Source: Actinomycetota bacterium
Lineage (GTDB): Bacteria > Actinomycetota > Actinomycetes > Nanopelagicales > Nanopelagicaceae
Assembly (NCBI GenBank): GCA_009698445.1
Contig: WLQG01000005.1
Coordinates: forward strand, 1 to 49,232
Direction: 5' to 3'
DNA: 49,232 bases
Shown here: positions 1 to 8,078 of the stretch, piece after piece
How the letters are laid out: every line of letters starts with the position of its first letter
Numbering within the stretch: the first letter of the stretch is position 1
The notes under the pieces: model-generated
What the model saw: only the letters and a program-made list of their open reading frames with translations
The model's database searches: none
What the model was told of the DNA's origin: nothing
Program-made: the position numbers and the translations under genes

Positions 1-250
1 CAGTTAACGCTGCGCGCACTGCGCTAGAAGTTGTTGCAGAAGTTGCCAATGCGCTTTTGCTTGTTGTGCCAAGAACTGAAACCGTTGCATTGATTCGCAC
101 AGCATCTGGGACAACAGTTGTTGTACCAGTAGCGCTAATAGTGATGTATCGGGTATCTGCAGCCGATGCTGGCATAGCTAGGCCCGCTCCTCCAATTAAG
201 GAGATAGCGATAACAAGGGCTGTGATTGTGCGAATACGGTTTAGTTTCAT
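1..250 (-). CDS. SIMPL (DUF541) domain secreted protein, 3' part cut off by window edge
   Basis: Reading the minus strand from the ATG at 250 gives a signal peptide (basic MKLNR start, hydrophobic ALVIAISLIGGAGLA core, ASA cleavage-like end near residue 30). This is followed by ITISATGTTTVVPDAVRINATVSV, spaced as in the start of SIMPL/DUF541 proteins (a short beta strand ending in a 'pD.a.i...V' pattern). Family members are exported proteins of poorly known function, some linked to oxidative stress. About 83 residues are visible and the rest lies left of the window. A GATAAT box ends 6 nt before the ATG, so the mRNA may be leaderless. The plus-strand frame over the same bases is its shadow. 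Confidence 0.72.
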   Translation of the reverse strand, partial: MKLNRIRTITALVIAISLIGGAGLAMPASAADTRYITISATGTTTVVPDAVRINATVSVLGTTSKSALATSATTSSAVRAALT

Positions 251-256
251 ACCTTT

Positions 257-262
257 ATTATC
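257..262 (-). promoter_or_regulatory. -10 box for SIMPL gene (leaderless type)
   Basis: GATAAT on the minus strand (5/6 match to TATAAT), 6 nt upstream of the ATG at 250. No separate Shine-Dalgarno is needed if transcription starts at the ATG, although AAAGGT also lies just before it. Confidence 0.4.
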
Positions 263-318
263 GCCTATAACCTGTAATCGGCGTTAATTAATTCTGAGAA
301 AAGTGAGAGAATTAATGG

Positions 319-1332
319 GTGAGCCAATCCCAATTCCTTTCTAATTGCACGGCAGATGCCATGGTTGCTGCTGCTGCGCATTTAATTGCTGGGGATTTAG
401 TGGCCTTTCCTACCGAGACGGTTTATGGCCTTGGCGGAGATGCGTGCAATAGCGCAGCTGTGGCAAGGATTTATGAAGTTAAGGGACGGCCTGCAGATCA
501 CCCACTAATTGTGCACATTGCATCAATGGATCGAATGGGTGATTGGGCAAGTGATGTGCCTGAATATGCAATTAAATTAGCCCGCGATTTTTGGCCAGGG
601 CCAATGACGTTGGTATTAAAGCGAAGTGAATTAGCTGGTGATTTTGTTACCGGTGGGCAGGACACAGTTGGTGTGCGAGTACCTGATCATGTTGTTGCGT
701 TGGCTTTATTAGAGGCTTTTGAAAAGGCCGGCGGCAAAGGTGTGGCAGCGCCCAGTGCTAATCGCTTTGGTCATGTCTCCCCTACAACAGCTGCTGCAGT
801 GGTTGAAGAATTAGGTGAGTATTTATCTGCCGATGATTTAGTTTTAGATGGTGGGGAATGTGCAGTTGGTGTTGAGTCAACGATTATTGACTGCACAAGC
901 GATACTCCACGTATTTTACGTCCTGGGGCAATTAGTGACGACATGGTTTCTCAGAGCACAGGCCTAGATGTTTTTCGCACCTACAGATTTGTGACGACTG
1001 ATTCAGCCGGATTTGAAATTGTTAAAGAAGCCAATGAAATTCGCGTTAGTGGTTCCCTAGAAAATCACTACGCACCAGCTGCAAAAGTTTTCTTATGCGA
1101 AACCCCAACACCGGGTCAAGGCTTTATTGCACACGCCAACATCGAAACTCCCCCAGGAGTTATTCGACTTGCATCACCATATGATGATGAAGAGTTTGCA
1201 CGCATTCTTTATTCAGCACTTCGAGAAGCTGATGCTCAGGGTTTATCCGAGGTAGTAGTTATGCAGCCAATTGGAACAGGTATCGCTGTGGCTATACGAG
1301 ATCGCTTGGCTCGAGCTTCTAACGGCCGCTAA
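319..1332 (+). CDS. L-threonylcarbamoyladenylate synthase (Sua5/YrdC/YwlC)
   Basis: This cytosolic enzyme condenses threonine, bicarbonate and ATP to threonylcarbamoyl-AMP, the first step of t6A37 modification of ANN-decoding tRNAs. The 337 residues fit the long Sua5 form: a YrdC domain (about 15-205) followed by a linker and a C-terminal Sua5 domain. Visible family motifs are FPTETVYGLGGDA near residue 31, KGRPADHPLIVH, FWPGPMTLVL, PSANRFGHVSPT and GVESTIIDC. The linker motif SGSLENHYAPAA that closes over the active site is present. The start is GTG at 319; a nearby ATG at 315 is out of frame. The gene ends 3 nt from the convergent gmd stop, leaving no room for a separate terminator. Confidence 0.93.
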   Translation: MSQSQFLSNCTADAMVAAAAHLIAGDLVAFPTETVYGLGGDACNSAAVARIYEVKGRPADHPLIVHIASMDRMGDWASDVPEYAIKLARDFWPGPMTLVLKRSELAGDFVTGGQDTVGVRVPDHVVALALLEAFEKAGGKGVAAPSANRFGHVSPTTAAAVVEELGEYLSADDLVLDGGECAVGVESTIIDCTSDTPRILRPGAISDDMVSQSTGLDVFRTYRFVTTDSAGFEIVKEANEIRVSGSLENHYAPAAKVFLCETPTPGQGFIAHANIETPPGVIRLASPYDDEEFARILYSALREADAQGLSEVVVMQPIGTGIAVAIRDRLARASNGR

Positions 1333-1335
1333 AAA

Positions 1336-2310
1336 TTAGGTGCACTCTTCAATTTTTAAGTCATGATCGAGCATCAACTTCACCAATTCACTAAATCTAG
1401 TTTTAGGCTCCCAACCTAATATTTTCTTGGCCTTGGTTGAGTCACCCAACAAATGATTGACTTCTGTTGGACGTATGAGTGATGGGTCGAAATCCACGTA
1501 TGATGCTAAATCTTTATCTAAGCCCGCTAAATCTAGGGCCATCTGCAAAAATTCCCTCACTGAGTGACTTTGGCCTGTTGAAATCACATAATCCCCTGGG
1601 TTATCTTGTTGCAGCATTAGCCACATAGCTTCAACATAATCTCCAGCGTAGCCCCAATCCCGCTTCGGTTCGAGTGAACCCAATGAGAACCGATCTATTT
1701 TGCCGAGTTTAATCTTGGCTACATTCTTTGTGATTTTGCGAGTAACAAATTCTTCTCCCCTGAATTCACCCTCATGATTAAACAAAATTCCGCTACTGGC
1801 ATGAATTCCAAAAGCGCTCCGATAATTAACACATGCATGATGAGCAAGAACTTTTGCATAACCATAAGGGGAACGCGGAGAAAATGGAGTCTCTTCATTT
1901 TGTGGGAAATGTGATGTATCACCGAACATTTCTGAACTAGACGCTTGGTAGACGCGTATACTTTTTTGATCCTGCACCTGTTTAACCGCGTCTAAGACTC
2001 TAATTGCTCCAAGTCCTGTGATGTTTACAGTATTTTCTGGCTCCTCAAAGCTTTTACCTACAAATGTCAATGCTCCGAGATTATAAATTTCATCAGGCAG
2101 AATTTCTGCAATAATTGAATTAATTTGCGCTGTGCTGCCTAGATTGCCTGTTACCAGCTTTATCTTTGGCAATCGACTCAGTAGATCTAAATCTTTTTGA
2201 CTATCTGTTCCATCCACCATACCGGTAACTTCGTAACCCTTACCCAATAAAAGTGCGGCTAAATGATTTCCATCTTGACCAGTTATGCCCGTTATTAGCG
2301 CCGTTTTCAC
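1336..2310 (-). CDS. gmd: GDP-mannose 4,6-dehydratase
   Basis: Short-chain dehydrogenase that converts GDP-D-mannose to GDP-4-keto-6-deoxymannose, the precursor of GDP-fucose, GDP-rhamnose and related 6-deoxy sugars. Visible: GITGQDG NAD-binding motif at residues 8-14, YNLGALTFVG, the SSSEMFG serine/threonine region, catalytic YGYAK, and the diagnostic LFNHE...GEEFVTRKIT stretch that GDP-mannose dehydratases share. At 324 residues it is slightly shorter than the usual 340-370. It starts with GTG at 2310; a TAGATT box 6 nt upstream and a GAGGT further up are both possible start signals. It is the last gene of the minus-strand glycan operon, 60 nt after the preceding glycosyltransferase. No GDP-fucose synthase or reductase is present to complete the sugar in this window. 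Confidence 0.9.
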   Translation of the reverse strand: MKTALITGITGQDGNHLAALLLGKGYEVTGMVDGTDSQKDLDLLSRLPKIKLVTGNLGSTAQINSIIAEILPDEIYNLGALTFVGKSFEEPENTVNITGLGAIRVLDAVKQVQDQKSIRVYQASSSEMFGDTSHFPQNEETPFSPRSPYGYAKVLAHHACVNYRSAFGIHASSGILFNHEGEFRGEEFVTRKITKNVAKIKLGKIDRFSLGSLEPKRDWGYAGDYVEAMWLMLQQDNPGDYVISTGQSHSVREFLQMALDLAGLDKDLASYVDFDPSLIRPTEVNHLLGDSTKAKKILGWEPKTRFSELVKLMLDHDLKIEECT

Positions 2311-2370
2311 GACTGAAATCTACCTCAAGCTTTGTCATAATGATATTTTCAGTTAGCTATCCGCGATCGC

Positions 2371-3015
2371 TTACTTCACGCTGCGGCTGGCTCGGATAGC
2401 CGCCAGTAAAAAACTACGTGCATCATCTTTACCAATGACCGTGGAATTTGAATCGTGAATCAGGCGAAAAAATAGCCCTTCATTAACTATCGCACTTAGA
2501 GCATTTTTTGCAGCAGGCCTACCCCACCACTCAATAATTGCATGGTGGAGAAAATTTTCATCGAAAAGTCCCATTACTTTGATGAAATCAGCTTTCAGGG
2601 TCGTTGCTCCAAGCACCCGGCTGCTGCCCATGTTGAGCTTCTTTTCAGCACCATCAAAATTAACGACTTCGCACGTTACGTAATCAAGTTCCTTATTTCC
2701 CTTGAACTCTTCAATTTGCTTGGCCTGCTTGGTGGGATGCCAGGAATCATCGTGGTCTAAGAACGCAATCAAATTCCCTGTACAGCGGGCTATACCAGTA
2801 TTTAACGCCGCCGCCTGACCAGATCCGAGATTATTGATAATAGTCACTGGATATTTTTGAGCAATCGTCAGAGTTGAATCGGTGCTGGAATCGTTTACGA
2901 CAGTGACTTCTAAGGGCTGAAGCGTTTGCGAAAAAATTGAATCTAAAGCGGTTGATAGATACTTCTCGCCATTTTTTACAGCCATCACAACTGAGTATTC
3001 GAATTGGGCCGTCAT
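2371..3015 (-). CDS. Family 2 glycosyltransferase
   Basis: Inverting or retaining GT-A sugar transferase. The N-terminus EYSVVMAVKNGEKYLSTALDSIF is the classic GT2 opening. VVNDSSTDST provides the nucleotide-binding aspartates and AFLDHDDSWHP is the DxD-containing metal/sugar site. The C-terminal third (EWWGRPAAKNAL, then a FFRLIHDSNST-type stretch) is short, as in GT2 proteins that sit beside PqqD/HprK-like genes. The start is taken as the ATG at 3015 because it overlaps the upstream stop in an ATGA (4 nt overlap, translational coupling). An in-frame start at 3087 would overlap the kinase gene by 76 nt and adds a non-GT N-terminus. Acceptor and donor are unknown. Confidence 0.85.
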   Translation of the reverse strand: MTAQFEYSVVMAVKNGEKYLSTALDSIFSQTLQPLEVTVVNDSSTDSTLTIAQKYPVTIINNLGSGQAAALNTGIARCTGNLIAFLDHDDSWHPTKQAKQIEEFKGNKELDYVTCEVVNFDGAEKKLNMGSSRVLGATTLKADFIKVMGLFDENFLHHAIIEWWGRPAAKNALSAIVNEGLFFRLIHDSNSTVIGKDDARSFLLAAIRASRSVK

Positions 3016-4061
3016 TTGCGACCTACTAATTCTAAAAGATTTGCGAAATCTGTTTCCATATTGCCAGATAAAAATAATCTGAAACAAGGAGTATCTTTCA
3101 CAATCTTAAATAAGTTCTGAACATTGTTCTGGGTCCCCCCAAGTACTTCTTTCATAGATTGTGGAATGAACTCCTTAACAGCTGCAGCTTTACCTAGTTC
3201 AAAGAAACCAGGAGAATCTGAAATTTGAGGAAGTATAAGTAGGTCTAGAGGTATAGATTTAATAAAATCAAAATTATTATCCACCAAAGGTAGTATCCCC
3301 TTTTCGCTACCCGGTTCTAAATACACTTTATTAAAACCCTCCACGTTAATCCTTGAATCTTCAAGGCTAAACTTTGCGTTTTGATAAAGTGCACTGACCA
3401 TTCCTTCAGCAACTAATACCGCATCGTCTCCAAGAATTTGATGCCCATGAGTTGCCGCGTATAAAGCTGTTGTGGACTTACCGCTACCAGATGCTCCAGA
3501 GATCATAACGCCAGTACCGTTGATTCCAATTGCCGATGCATGCACTAACTCTGTGCTGAAAATATCCAGGAACCAGCTAACTATTGTACGAATTGGGGTG
3601 ATAAATGCTCCAAGTGAAATTCTATTAAGCGAAGACACATAAGCTCCGCCAATGCCTTGTTCTCGATCAAAGAAATAAATTGCGTTCCAAGATCGGTCAA
3701 TAGCCATGTACTTTGAACTTTTATCTATTTCCCTCAACAGTAAGTCACCGTTTTTATCATGTAATTCCAAGATCTGACGATACACATCATTGTTTTCCTC
3801 GATTATTACAAAAGTTGCTTCAGAAGCTCCTTGATCAGAAGGTATAAAACTCCCCAACATTATCTCTGCTGGTCTGGAATTTAATGGAACATTAAGAGTA
3901 AAAACTTTTGATCCACAAGAAAACTCTCGAAATCCTCTATCGGTTTGGGTTGCAACTGATCGAGCTTTTTCGATAAAGAAAGGAAGATGTACTAGTAACT
4001 GGCTATCAGGATCTTTCAACAGGCCAACCTTCAAGACTGGTGTCATGTACAGGATCAACAA
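3012..4061 (-). CDS. HPr kinase-like (HprK-related) P-loop protein
   Basis: P-loop protein of about 350 residues that resembles the C-terminal catalytic half of HPr(Ser) kinase/phosphorylase. Walker A SGASGSGKST lies at about residues 188-197, preceded by VHASAIGINGTGVMI as in HprK. The acidic GDDAVLV motif follows at about 211. The N-terminal 165 residues are not the usual HprK N-terminal domain. No PTS genes are in the window, so phosphorylation of HPr is unlikely. Stand-alone HprK-like kinases beside PqqD proteins are known from exopolysaccharide and lasso-peptide loci, where some phosphorylate a peptide. It overlaps the pqqD-like gene upstream, and the real start may be the second ATG at 4046. 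It ends in an ATGA overlap with the GT2 gene. Function here is inferred from context only. Confidence 0.75.
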   Translation of the reverse strand: MLILYMTPVLKVGLLKDPDSQLLVHLPFFIEKARSVATQTDRGFREFSCGSKVFTLNVPLNSRPAEIMLGSFIPSDQGASEATFVIIEENNDVYRQILELHDKNGDLLLREIDKSSKYMAIDRSWNAIYFFDREQGIGGAYVSSLNRISLGAFITPIRTIVSWFLDIFSTELVHASAIGINGTGVMISGASGSGKSTTALYAATHGHQILGDDAVLVAEGMVSALYQNAKFSLEDSRINVEGFNKVYLEPGSEKGILPLVDNNFDFIKSIPLDLLILPQISDSPGFFELGKAAAVKEFIPQSMKEVLGGTQNNVQNLFKIVKDTPCFRLFLSGNMETDFANLLELVGRK

Positions 4062-4431
4062 GTATCAAATCCTGCAAATCACTGAACTCTATAATTTCAG
4101 GTTTAACCCATGCCGACCGTTGGTAGTCCATAGGTAGAACCAAAGTCGAGTTACCAACCTCAAACGTTTCTTCAATTAGTTGCTCTTGCAGGGAATATGC
4201 AATAAATGCATCGATATCTTCTTGGATTAATGCACTAGAGAAATAAGGGGTGAGAAGTGCGCCCCATAGGTGTTGTGGGACTGCGTTGCTCAAGAGGAAA
4301 AAGATGTCAGCCGCCGTACCGCTGGCGCTGAAATACTTTCCTGTGTCCATAGAGATCAAGATAAGTTCCCCATCGATTCGCTCGTATGAAACTTGTTTCT
4401 CACGGATACGAAAATTCTGCTTACTTGTCAT
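4006..4431 (-). CDS. PqqD-like (RRE-type winged-helix) protein
   Basis: 141 residues. The first 90 match the PqqD fold: a short strand pair (YERIDGELILISMDTGKYFSASGTAADIF), in which the 'll...tG.....l...a..i...l' pattern is diagnostic, then helices ending in LQEQLIEE. PqqD domains bind leader peptides and deliver them to modifying enzymes. Here there is no radical SAM partner and no obvious precursor peptide. A C-terminal tail of about 45 residues (WVKPEIIEFSDLQDLILVDPVHDTS) has no recognised domain; its acidic DLILVDPVHD resembles peptide substrates in form only. It lies 4 nt after the GT4 stop and overlaps the HprK-like gene, so the two proteins are probably made together. Confidence 0.75.
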   Translation of the reverse strand: MTSKQNFRIREKQVSYERIDGELILISMDTGKYFSASGTAADIFFLLSNAVPQHLWGALLTPYFSSALIQEDIDAFIAYSLQEQLIEETFEVGNSTLVLPMDYQRSAWVKPEIIEFSDLQDLILVDPVHDTSLEGWPVERS

Positions 4432-4435
4432 GATT

Positions 4436-5575
4436 TTAACTCTCTTCTCCCAGAGCGAATCGGTAAATATCTTCTATTTCACTTGCAAACCTATTAAAAC
4501 TAAATTTGGCGATTGCATTTCGCCTGCCTGCAAGACCCATATTTTTATGTACCACTAGGTTAGTGGCTAAATATGATAAGGCTGCAGAAATTTCAGGAGA
4601 TTTTCCTGGCGTTACGAGAATTCCGGACACATTATTTTCAATGACCTCCGGTAGGCCCCCGAGATTACTCGCTACCACTGGCAGGCCTACAGAACTAGCC
4701 TCAGCAGCAAAGAGCCCAAATCCTTCGCCACCGATTGAAGGCACAACGGCGCAAAAAGACTTCGTACACTCAAGAAGTAGCTCTTTTCTATTCAGTACAC
4801 CACAGAAATCTACGCTCTTCTCAATTCCGATTTCTTGAACAAGTTGTTGAAGTTCATATCTTTGAGGACCATTTCCTACCAATTTTAAGGTTGCATGTGG
4901 ATATAAATTTAGAAAAGAAGCAAAAGCGCTAAGTCCAATCGGGAAACCTTTCTCAGGTGCAAACCTCCCGGCCATAATAATTTGCATCGATTTCTGATAA
5001 TCGTAGGTAGATGAAACTTCTGGAATATTCAAGCCATTTAAGACCGAAAAAATCTTTGTTCCGGGCTTAATGTAGTTTGCGACAGATCTCTCTACTGCAT
5101 GGGAAACAGTTACAACAATATTTGTATTTTCTAATAGGCGTAACTCTGCAGGTTTGATGGATCCATCAATAAACTCTCCATGCAGGTGGAAGACAATGGG
5201 TATTCCCATGCTCTTGGCCACCGCAACCATTGGAAGCGCCATTTCGCTGGCAGTATGGATATGTACTAAATCGGGCATTATCGCGTGCACAATTTTTCTG
5301 CAGTTCGAGAAAATCTCAGCAATTGCTTTTGGTGACTGCTTCAAAGGAAGGGGCAAACCAATCATAAACAGGGGCAGCATCTGTTTACTAAATTGCAAAG
5401 TTAATACCCTGACGCCATCTACTTCATATTCTTCGGGGAATTTGCCTAAGCGATCTGGAAAAACAACCAGCGCTTCTATTCCACTAGCCATTTGTGAGTT
5501 TGCTAGATCTTGAACAATGCTTTCAATTCCACCTATATAAGGTGAATAGTTCGGAACTACATGTAAAACCTTCAT
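4436..5575 (-). CDS. Family 4 (GT-B) glycosyltransferase
   Basis: 379 residues with two Rossmann-like halves. The N-terminal half starts MKVLHVVPNYSPYIGGIESIVQDLA, the GT4 acceptor-side glycine loop. The C-terminal half has IIMAGRFAPEKGFPIGLSAFA (donor-binding strand), LKLVGNGPQ, VDFCGVLNRKELL and the E-x7-E element in EGFGLFAAEASSVGLPVVASNLGGLPEVI. Enzymes of this family transfer a sugar from a nucleotide donor during polysaccharide assembly on the inner face of the membrane. Its ATG at 5575 overlaps the upstream GT2 stop in ATGA, so it is coupled to that gene. The sugar is not predictable from sequence. Confidence 0.9.
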   Translation of the reverse strand: MKVLHVVPNYSPYIGGIESIVQDLANSQMASGIEALVVFPDRLGKFPEEYEVDGVRVLTLQFSKQMLPLFMIGLPLPLKQSPKAIAEIFSNCRKIVHAIMPDLVHIHTASEMALPMVAVAKSMGIPIVFHLHGEFIDGSIKPAELRLLENTNIVVTVSHAVERSVANYIKPGTKIFSVLNGLNIPEVSSTYDYQKSMQIIMAGRFAPEKGFPIGLSAFASFLNLYPHATLKLVGNGPQRYELQQLVQEIGIEKSVDFCGVLNRKELLLECTKSFCAVVPSIGGEGFGLFAAEASSVGLPVVASNLGGLPEVIENNVSGILVTPGKSPEISAALSYLATNLVVHKNMGLAGRRNAIAKFSFNRFASEIEDIYRFALGEES

Positions 5576-6246
5576 TTATCACTTTTTTGAGCAGCCAAAT
5601 GTCCTCGGACAAGCCGTAATAGTTCCTTTGAAGCCCTTGCTACCTGATGAGATTCATTGGAACTGTGAAAGTGGCGAATAATGAAGTATTCATTGACATA
5701 AATTGGTGTGTGATTAGACCTAAGTATTCTGGTCCATAACTCAAAATCTTCTCCTATTTCATAATCTTCGTTAAATCCTCCAACTGCAATAAAAGTTTCT
5801 CGTGAAATTAAGGCGCATATCGGCAGATAGTTAGGCCTCCCACTTTTATACGAATCTTTTAAGTAAGGCGGCATAAATGAAATTTCAGATTCGAGAAATT
5901 CTTGAGTGCCGATTACCACCCCTCCATTTTTGGCATGTTCAAGATAATCTGTAGTAATGCGCCCAGAGGTGAATTCGTCATCTTGATCAAGAAAAGTAAT
6001 AACCTCACGAGTTGCAAATTTAGCCCCAAGATTACGAGCTTTTGTTTTAGATGCTTCCGGTATCGAATGGATGCGCAGTTCTGGGTAGTTTGCCTGTAAA
6101 TACTCAAGTGAGTTGTCGGAGCTACCATTTTCAACAATAATAATTTCTATGTTGTTGGCTACATTGATTATTGATTGAACAGCCCGGTCGATAAAGCCAA
6201 CACCGTTGTGCATTGGAATAATTACTGAGAGATTACTTGAATTCAT
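5572..6246 (-). CDS. Family 2 glycosyltransferase
   Basis: 224 residues. Opening LSVIIPMHNGVGFIDRAVQSI, IIIVENGSSDNS nucleotide site, KTKARNLGAKFA and TFLDQDDEF (DxD equivalent) are standard GT2 GT-A features. VGGFNEDYEIGEDFELWTRI follows as the acceptor-side motif. The protein ends soon after with the IIRHFHSSNESH type of C-terminus seen in GT2s next to HprK/PqqD genes. Start ATG at 6246 lies 14 nt inside the end of the nucleotidyltransferase gene. It is distinct in sequence from the second GT2 at 2371-3015, so the operon encodes at least three sugar transfers. Confidence 0.87.
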   Translation of the reverse strand: MNSSNLSVIIPMHNGVGFIDRAVQSIINVANNIEIIIVENGSSDNSLEYLQANYPELRIHSIPEASKTKARNLGAKFATREVITFLDQDDEFTSGRITTDYLEHAKNGGVVIGTQEFLESEISFMPPYLKDSYKSGRPNYLPICALISRETFIAVGGFNEDYEIGEDFELWTRILRSNHTPIYVNEYFIIRHFHSSNESHQVARASKELLRLVRGHLAAQKSDK

Positions 6247-7672
6247 CTTGATTCAATATTCTTGTCGCCGAAATAGATTCAACAGGCAACTGCATACGCA
6301 GCCAATTATAGATAAGAACATTCAGATCTGAATTCCAGGGTTTTGGAGAGCGAAACGATAATTCATTAATTTCTTCATTTGTTTCTACAATAAAGGTAAA
6401 CGAGCTTCCAGTTTTATCGATATTGCCAAAGAACTTGCCGTTTATAAAACAGTCAATTCTTGAAGAAAGGCAGATACCCCAAGTGAATGGAACAAGGTTA
6501 ATATTGAGCTCATATTTTCCTGGATCACCCGAATGTAAAATAACGCGGGTATCGGGATAAGAGGTCCACTGAAAGTTATTTCCCGGATACCGGTAGTGCC
6601 AGCCAGTACCGAGTTGTAAGTTCGCAGTGAGCTTCACAGATGCAATATTCGTGCTCATATAAGAGCTCCACGACGAGAAAGCCTTGATGTATTTGAGCAG
6701 GATTTCTTCAACTCTGCTTTTGGCTCCAAGTAGCAGCCACATTTTGTAAATAAGAGAGCTGCGCAAGGTTTTTTCCTGGATAAATTTAAAAATATGTAAT
6801 TTTTTACTTGTTACTTTAGGCAAGACTCTTGGAAGTTTAGAGGGCCGGCTAACACCTTTCCACGTGGGAATGCGAGTCACTGATTCAATTATTGCTAGTT
6901 GTCTATCAAAGACTTCAAGAAAACCAACCTTGTGCACTAAATTTCTGACCTGATCTAAACTGCAATCTTTTAGTATCAGATTCAGATCACACAATCCACT
7001 GTAACTTCCACCACCTTGTAAAGCGTGATGGTGAGAAATAACTACGGCCGCCATTTCATTTGTCAGGCTCCGATGTCTACCCCATTTTGATTCAGTTAAG
7101 TAAGAATTCCTTTTGACGATGTCTTGATTAAATTTATTGGAATGTTCATCAAATAACTTCCAATGTATATCTAAGTCATCAATTGGTGGTTTGTGATAAC
7201 TCCACGACCCTCTTGAACTCAATATTTTGTCATTAAACTCTTCCATCTCAATATCCATGAACAGCGAATAACCATCGGCTAAAAGAATTTCTCTTAGTGA
7301 AGGCAAGTCTCTAATTGAGGCAAAGAAGTCGAAATCTCCAATCGGGCGTAGCCCTAGACTGCTATTTGTATTATTCAATCCAAAACTTTTCACAGGGGCG
7401 ATTTCAATTTGGCTTGAAATCTTTTCAAGTATTGGAGCTAACCTGCCAAGTCGGTATTGGCTTGCCGTCCAGTTGTATCTGTAGATACCTTTTAGGTATT
7501 CGTCATTTTTACCCATGGATTGTAAATTTTTATATATAAATCCCCCGCACCAGGACAACATGTGAGGCATTTCTGATTGTGGCGTCGAATTCTTATAGTC
7601 AAACCAATCCTGCGCTGATCTTTCAGTTCTAGACATCGCTGCATTGAGAATTATCTTCTCAGCACTATTCAT
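6233..7672 (-). CDS. Nucleotidyltransferase-fold protein (PF14907-like)
   Basis: 479 residues, the first gene of the minus-strand operon. The N-terminal half matches the 'uncharacterised nucleotidyltransferase' family: GLRPIGDFDFF at about 107-117 supplies the G[D].D metal-binding pair, DDLDIHWKLF at about 165-174 is the downstream aspartate strand, and an ISHHHALQGGGSYSGLCDLNLIL stretch follows. Family members sit in exopolysaccharide, exosortase and lasso-peptide loci with PqqD- and HprK-like genes; their reaction is not established. The C-terminal 130 residues (LGTGWHYRYPGNNFQWTSYPD onward) look like a beta-sandwich and are not typical of the family; they may bind a glycan. A TAGTTT box lies 6 nt before the ATG, suggesting the operon promoter. 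Confidence 0.75.
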   Translation of the reverse strand: MNSAEKIILNAAMSRTERSAQDWFDYKNSTPQSEMPHMLSWCGGFIYKNLQSMGKNDEYLKGIYRYNWTASQYRLGRLAPILEKISSQIEIAPVKSFGLNNTNSSLGLRPIGDFDFFASIRDLPSLREILLADGYSLFMDIEMEEFNDKILSSRGSWSYHKPPIDDLDIHWKLFDEHSNKFNQDIVKRNSYLTESKWGRHRSLTNEMAAVVISHHHALQGGGSYSGLCDLNLILKDCSLDQVRNLVHKVGFLEVFDRQLAIIESVTRIPTWKGVSRPSKLPRVLPKVTSKKLHIFKFIQEKTLRSSLIYKMWLLLGAKSRVEEILLKYIKAFSSWSSYMSTNIASVKLTANLQLGTGWHYRYPGNNFQWTSYPDTRVILHSGDPGKYELNINLVPFTWGICLSSRIDCFINGKFFGNIDKTGSSFTFIVETNEEINELSFRSPKPWNSDLNVLIYNWLRMQLPVESISATRILNQDEFK

Positions 7673-7678
7673 TGGTCT

Positions 7679-7684
7679 AAACTA
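7679..7684 (-). promoter_or_regulatory. -10 box for the glycan operon (leaderless type)
   Basis: TAGTTT on the minus strand ends 6 nt before the ATG at 7672. It is the only candidate promoter upstream of seven closely packed minus-strand genes (to 1336). Confidence 0.35.
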
Positions 7685-7821
7685 CTCAGCCTCGTAGTCA
7701 CATGGAGGAGACGCCCCAATAAAGCGGGCTGCGCGTTCAAAAGATAGGTAAAACTCCGATACGATTGCGCCTCGCGACCGCGATTTCAGGCGTAACTGGC
7801 TGATAATTGCAGTGCGCAGTG

Positions 7822-7862
7822 GGGCCTATAGCTCAGTCGGTAGAGCAACGGACTTTTAATCC
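7822..7862 (+). pseudogene. 5' half of split tRNA-Lys(UUU)
   Basis: GGGCCTA acceptor strand, TA, D-arm (GCTC...GAGC), A26, anticodon stem ACGGA, loop CTTTTAA with anticodon TTT (7855-7857), and the first three bases of the 3' anticodon stem. After 7862 the sequence leaves the tRNA. The missing 3' part is at 12514-12545. Joined across the 13-bp direct repeat, the two pieces give a perfect cloverleaf: GGGCCTA pairs with TGGGCCC, ACGGA with TCCGT, GACGG with CCGTC. Confidence 0.9.
7850..7862 (+). repeat. attL core (13-bp direct repeat)
   Basis: GGACTTTTAATCC, identical to 12501-12513. Flanks differ: tRNA sequence on the left, element sequence (TGCTTCAATT) on the right. Confidence 0.88.
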
Positions 7863-7896
7863 TGCTTCAATTTTCCCCGAACACCAATATTATCCA

Positions 7897-7949
7897 GCCC
7901 TAATCCTTCTATGCCCTAATTTGAGCGCAATTTCGCCAAGTTAGGGCAT
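7897..7949. repeat. GCCCTAAT repeats near attL
   Basis: GCCCTAAT occurs at 7897-7904 and 7913-7920 in direct orientation. ATGCCCTAA (7911-7919) is matched by its inverse TTAGGGCAT at 7941-7949. These small repeats lie between the attL core and the GTGGCAC repeats and may bind the recombinase or excisionase. Confidence 0.45.
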
Positions 7950-7988
7950 CTGTTTGTGTCCATTGGTTCTCCCTTCAGGGCAAAAATT

Positions 7989-8007
7989 GTGGCACAGCAG
8001 TGGCACA
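7989..8007 (+). repeat. Left arm-type repeat pair
   Basis: GTGGCACAGCAGTGGCACA: two direct copies of GTGGCACA. It matches 12394-12412 at 17 of 19 positions in the same orientation. The position just inside the element end fits a tyrosine-recombinase arm-binding site. Confidence 0.65.
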
Positions 8008-8078
8008 AAAATTTCATCAGTTAAGAATAAATAGTGAGCGCAAGCAATACGATAACTACCTAATGCCGCTCGATTCGC

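Noticed and set aside
57-287. 76-residue plus-strand protein
   Set aside because: It is antisense to the convincing signal peptide and SIMPL start on the minus strand.
1336-7821. RiPP (lasso peptide or similar) precursor in the PqqD/HprK operon
   Set aside because: Gaps between genes are 0-60 nt and no small frame with a leader-like sequence was found, nor a cyclase, protease or radical SAM gene.
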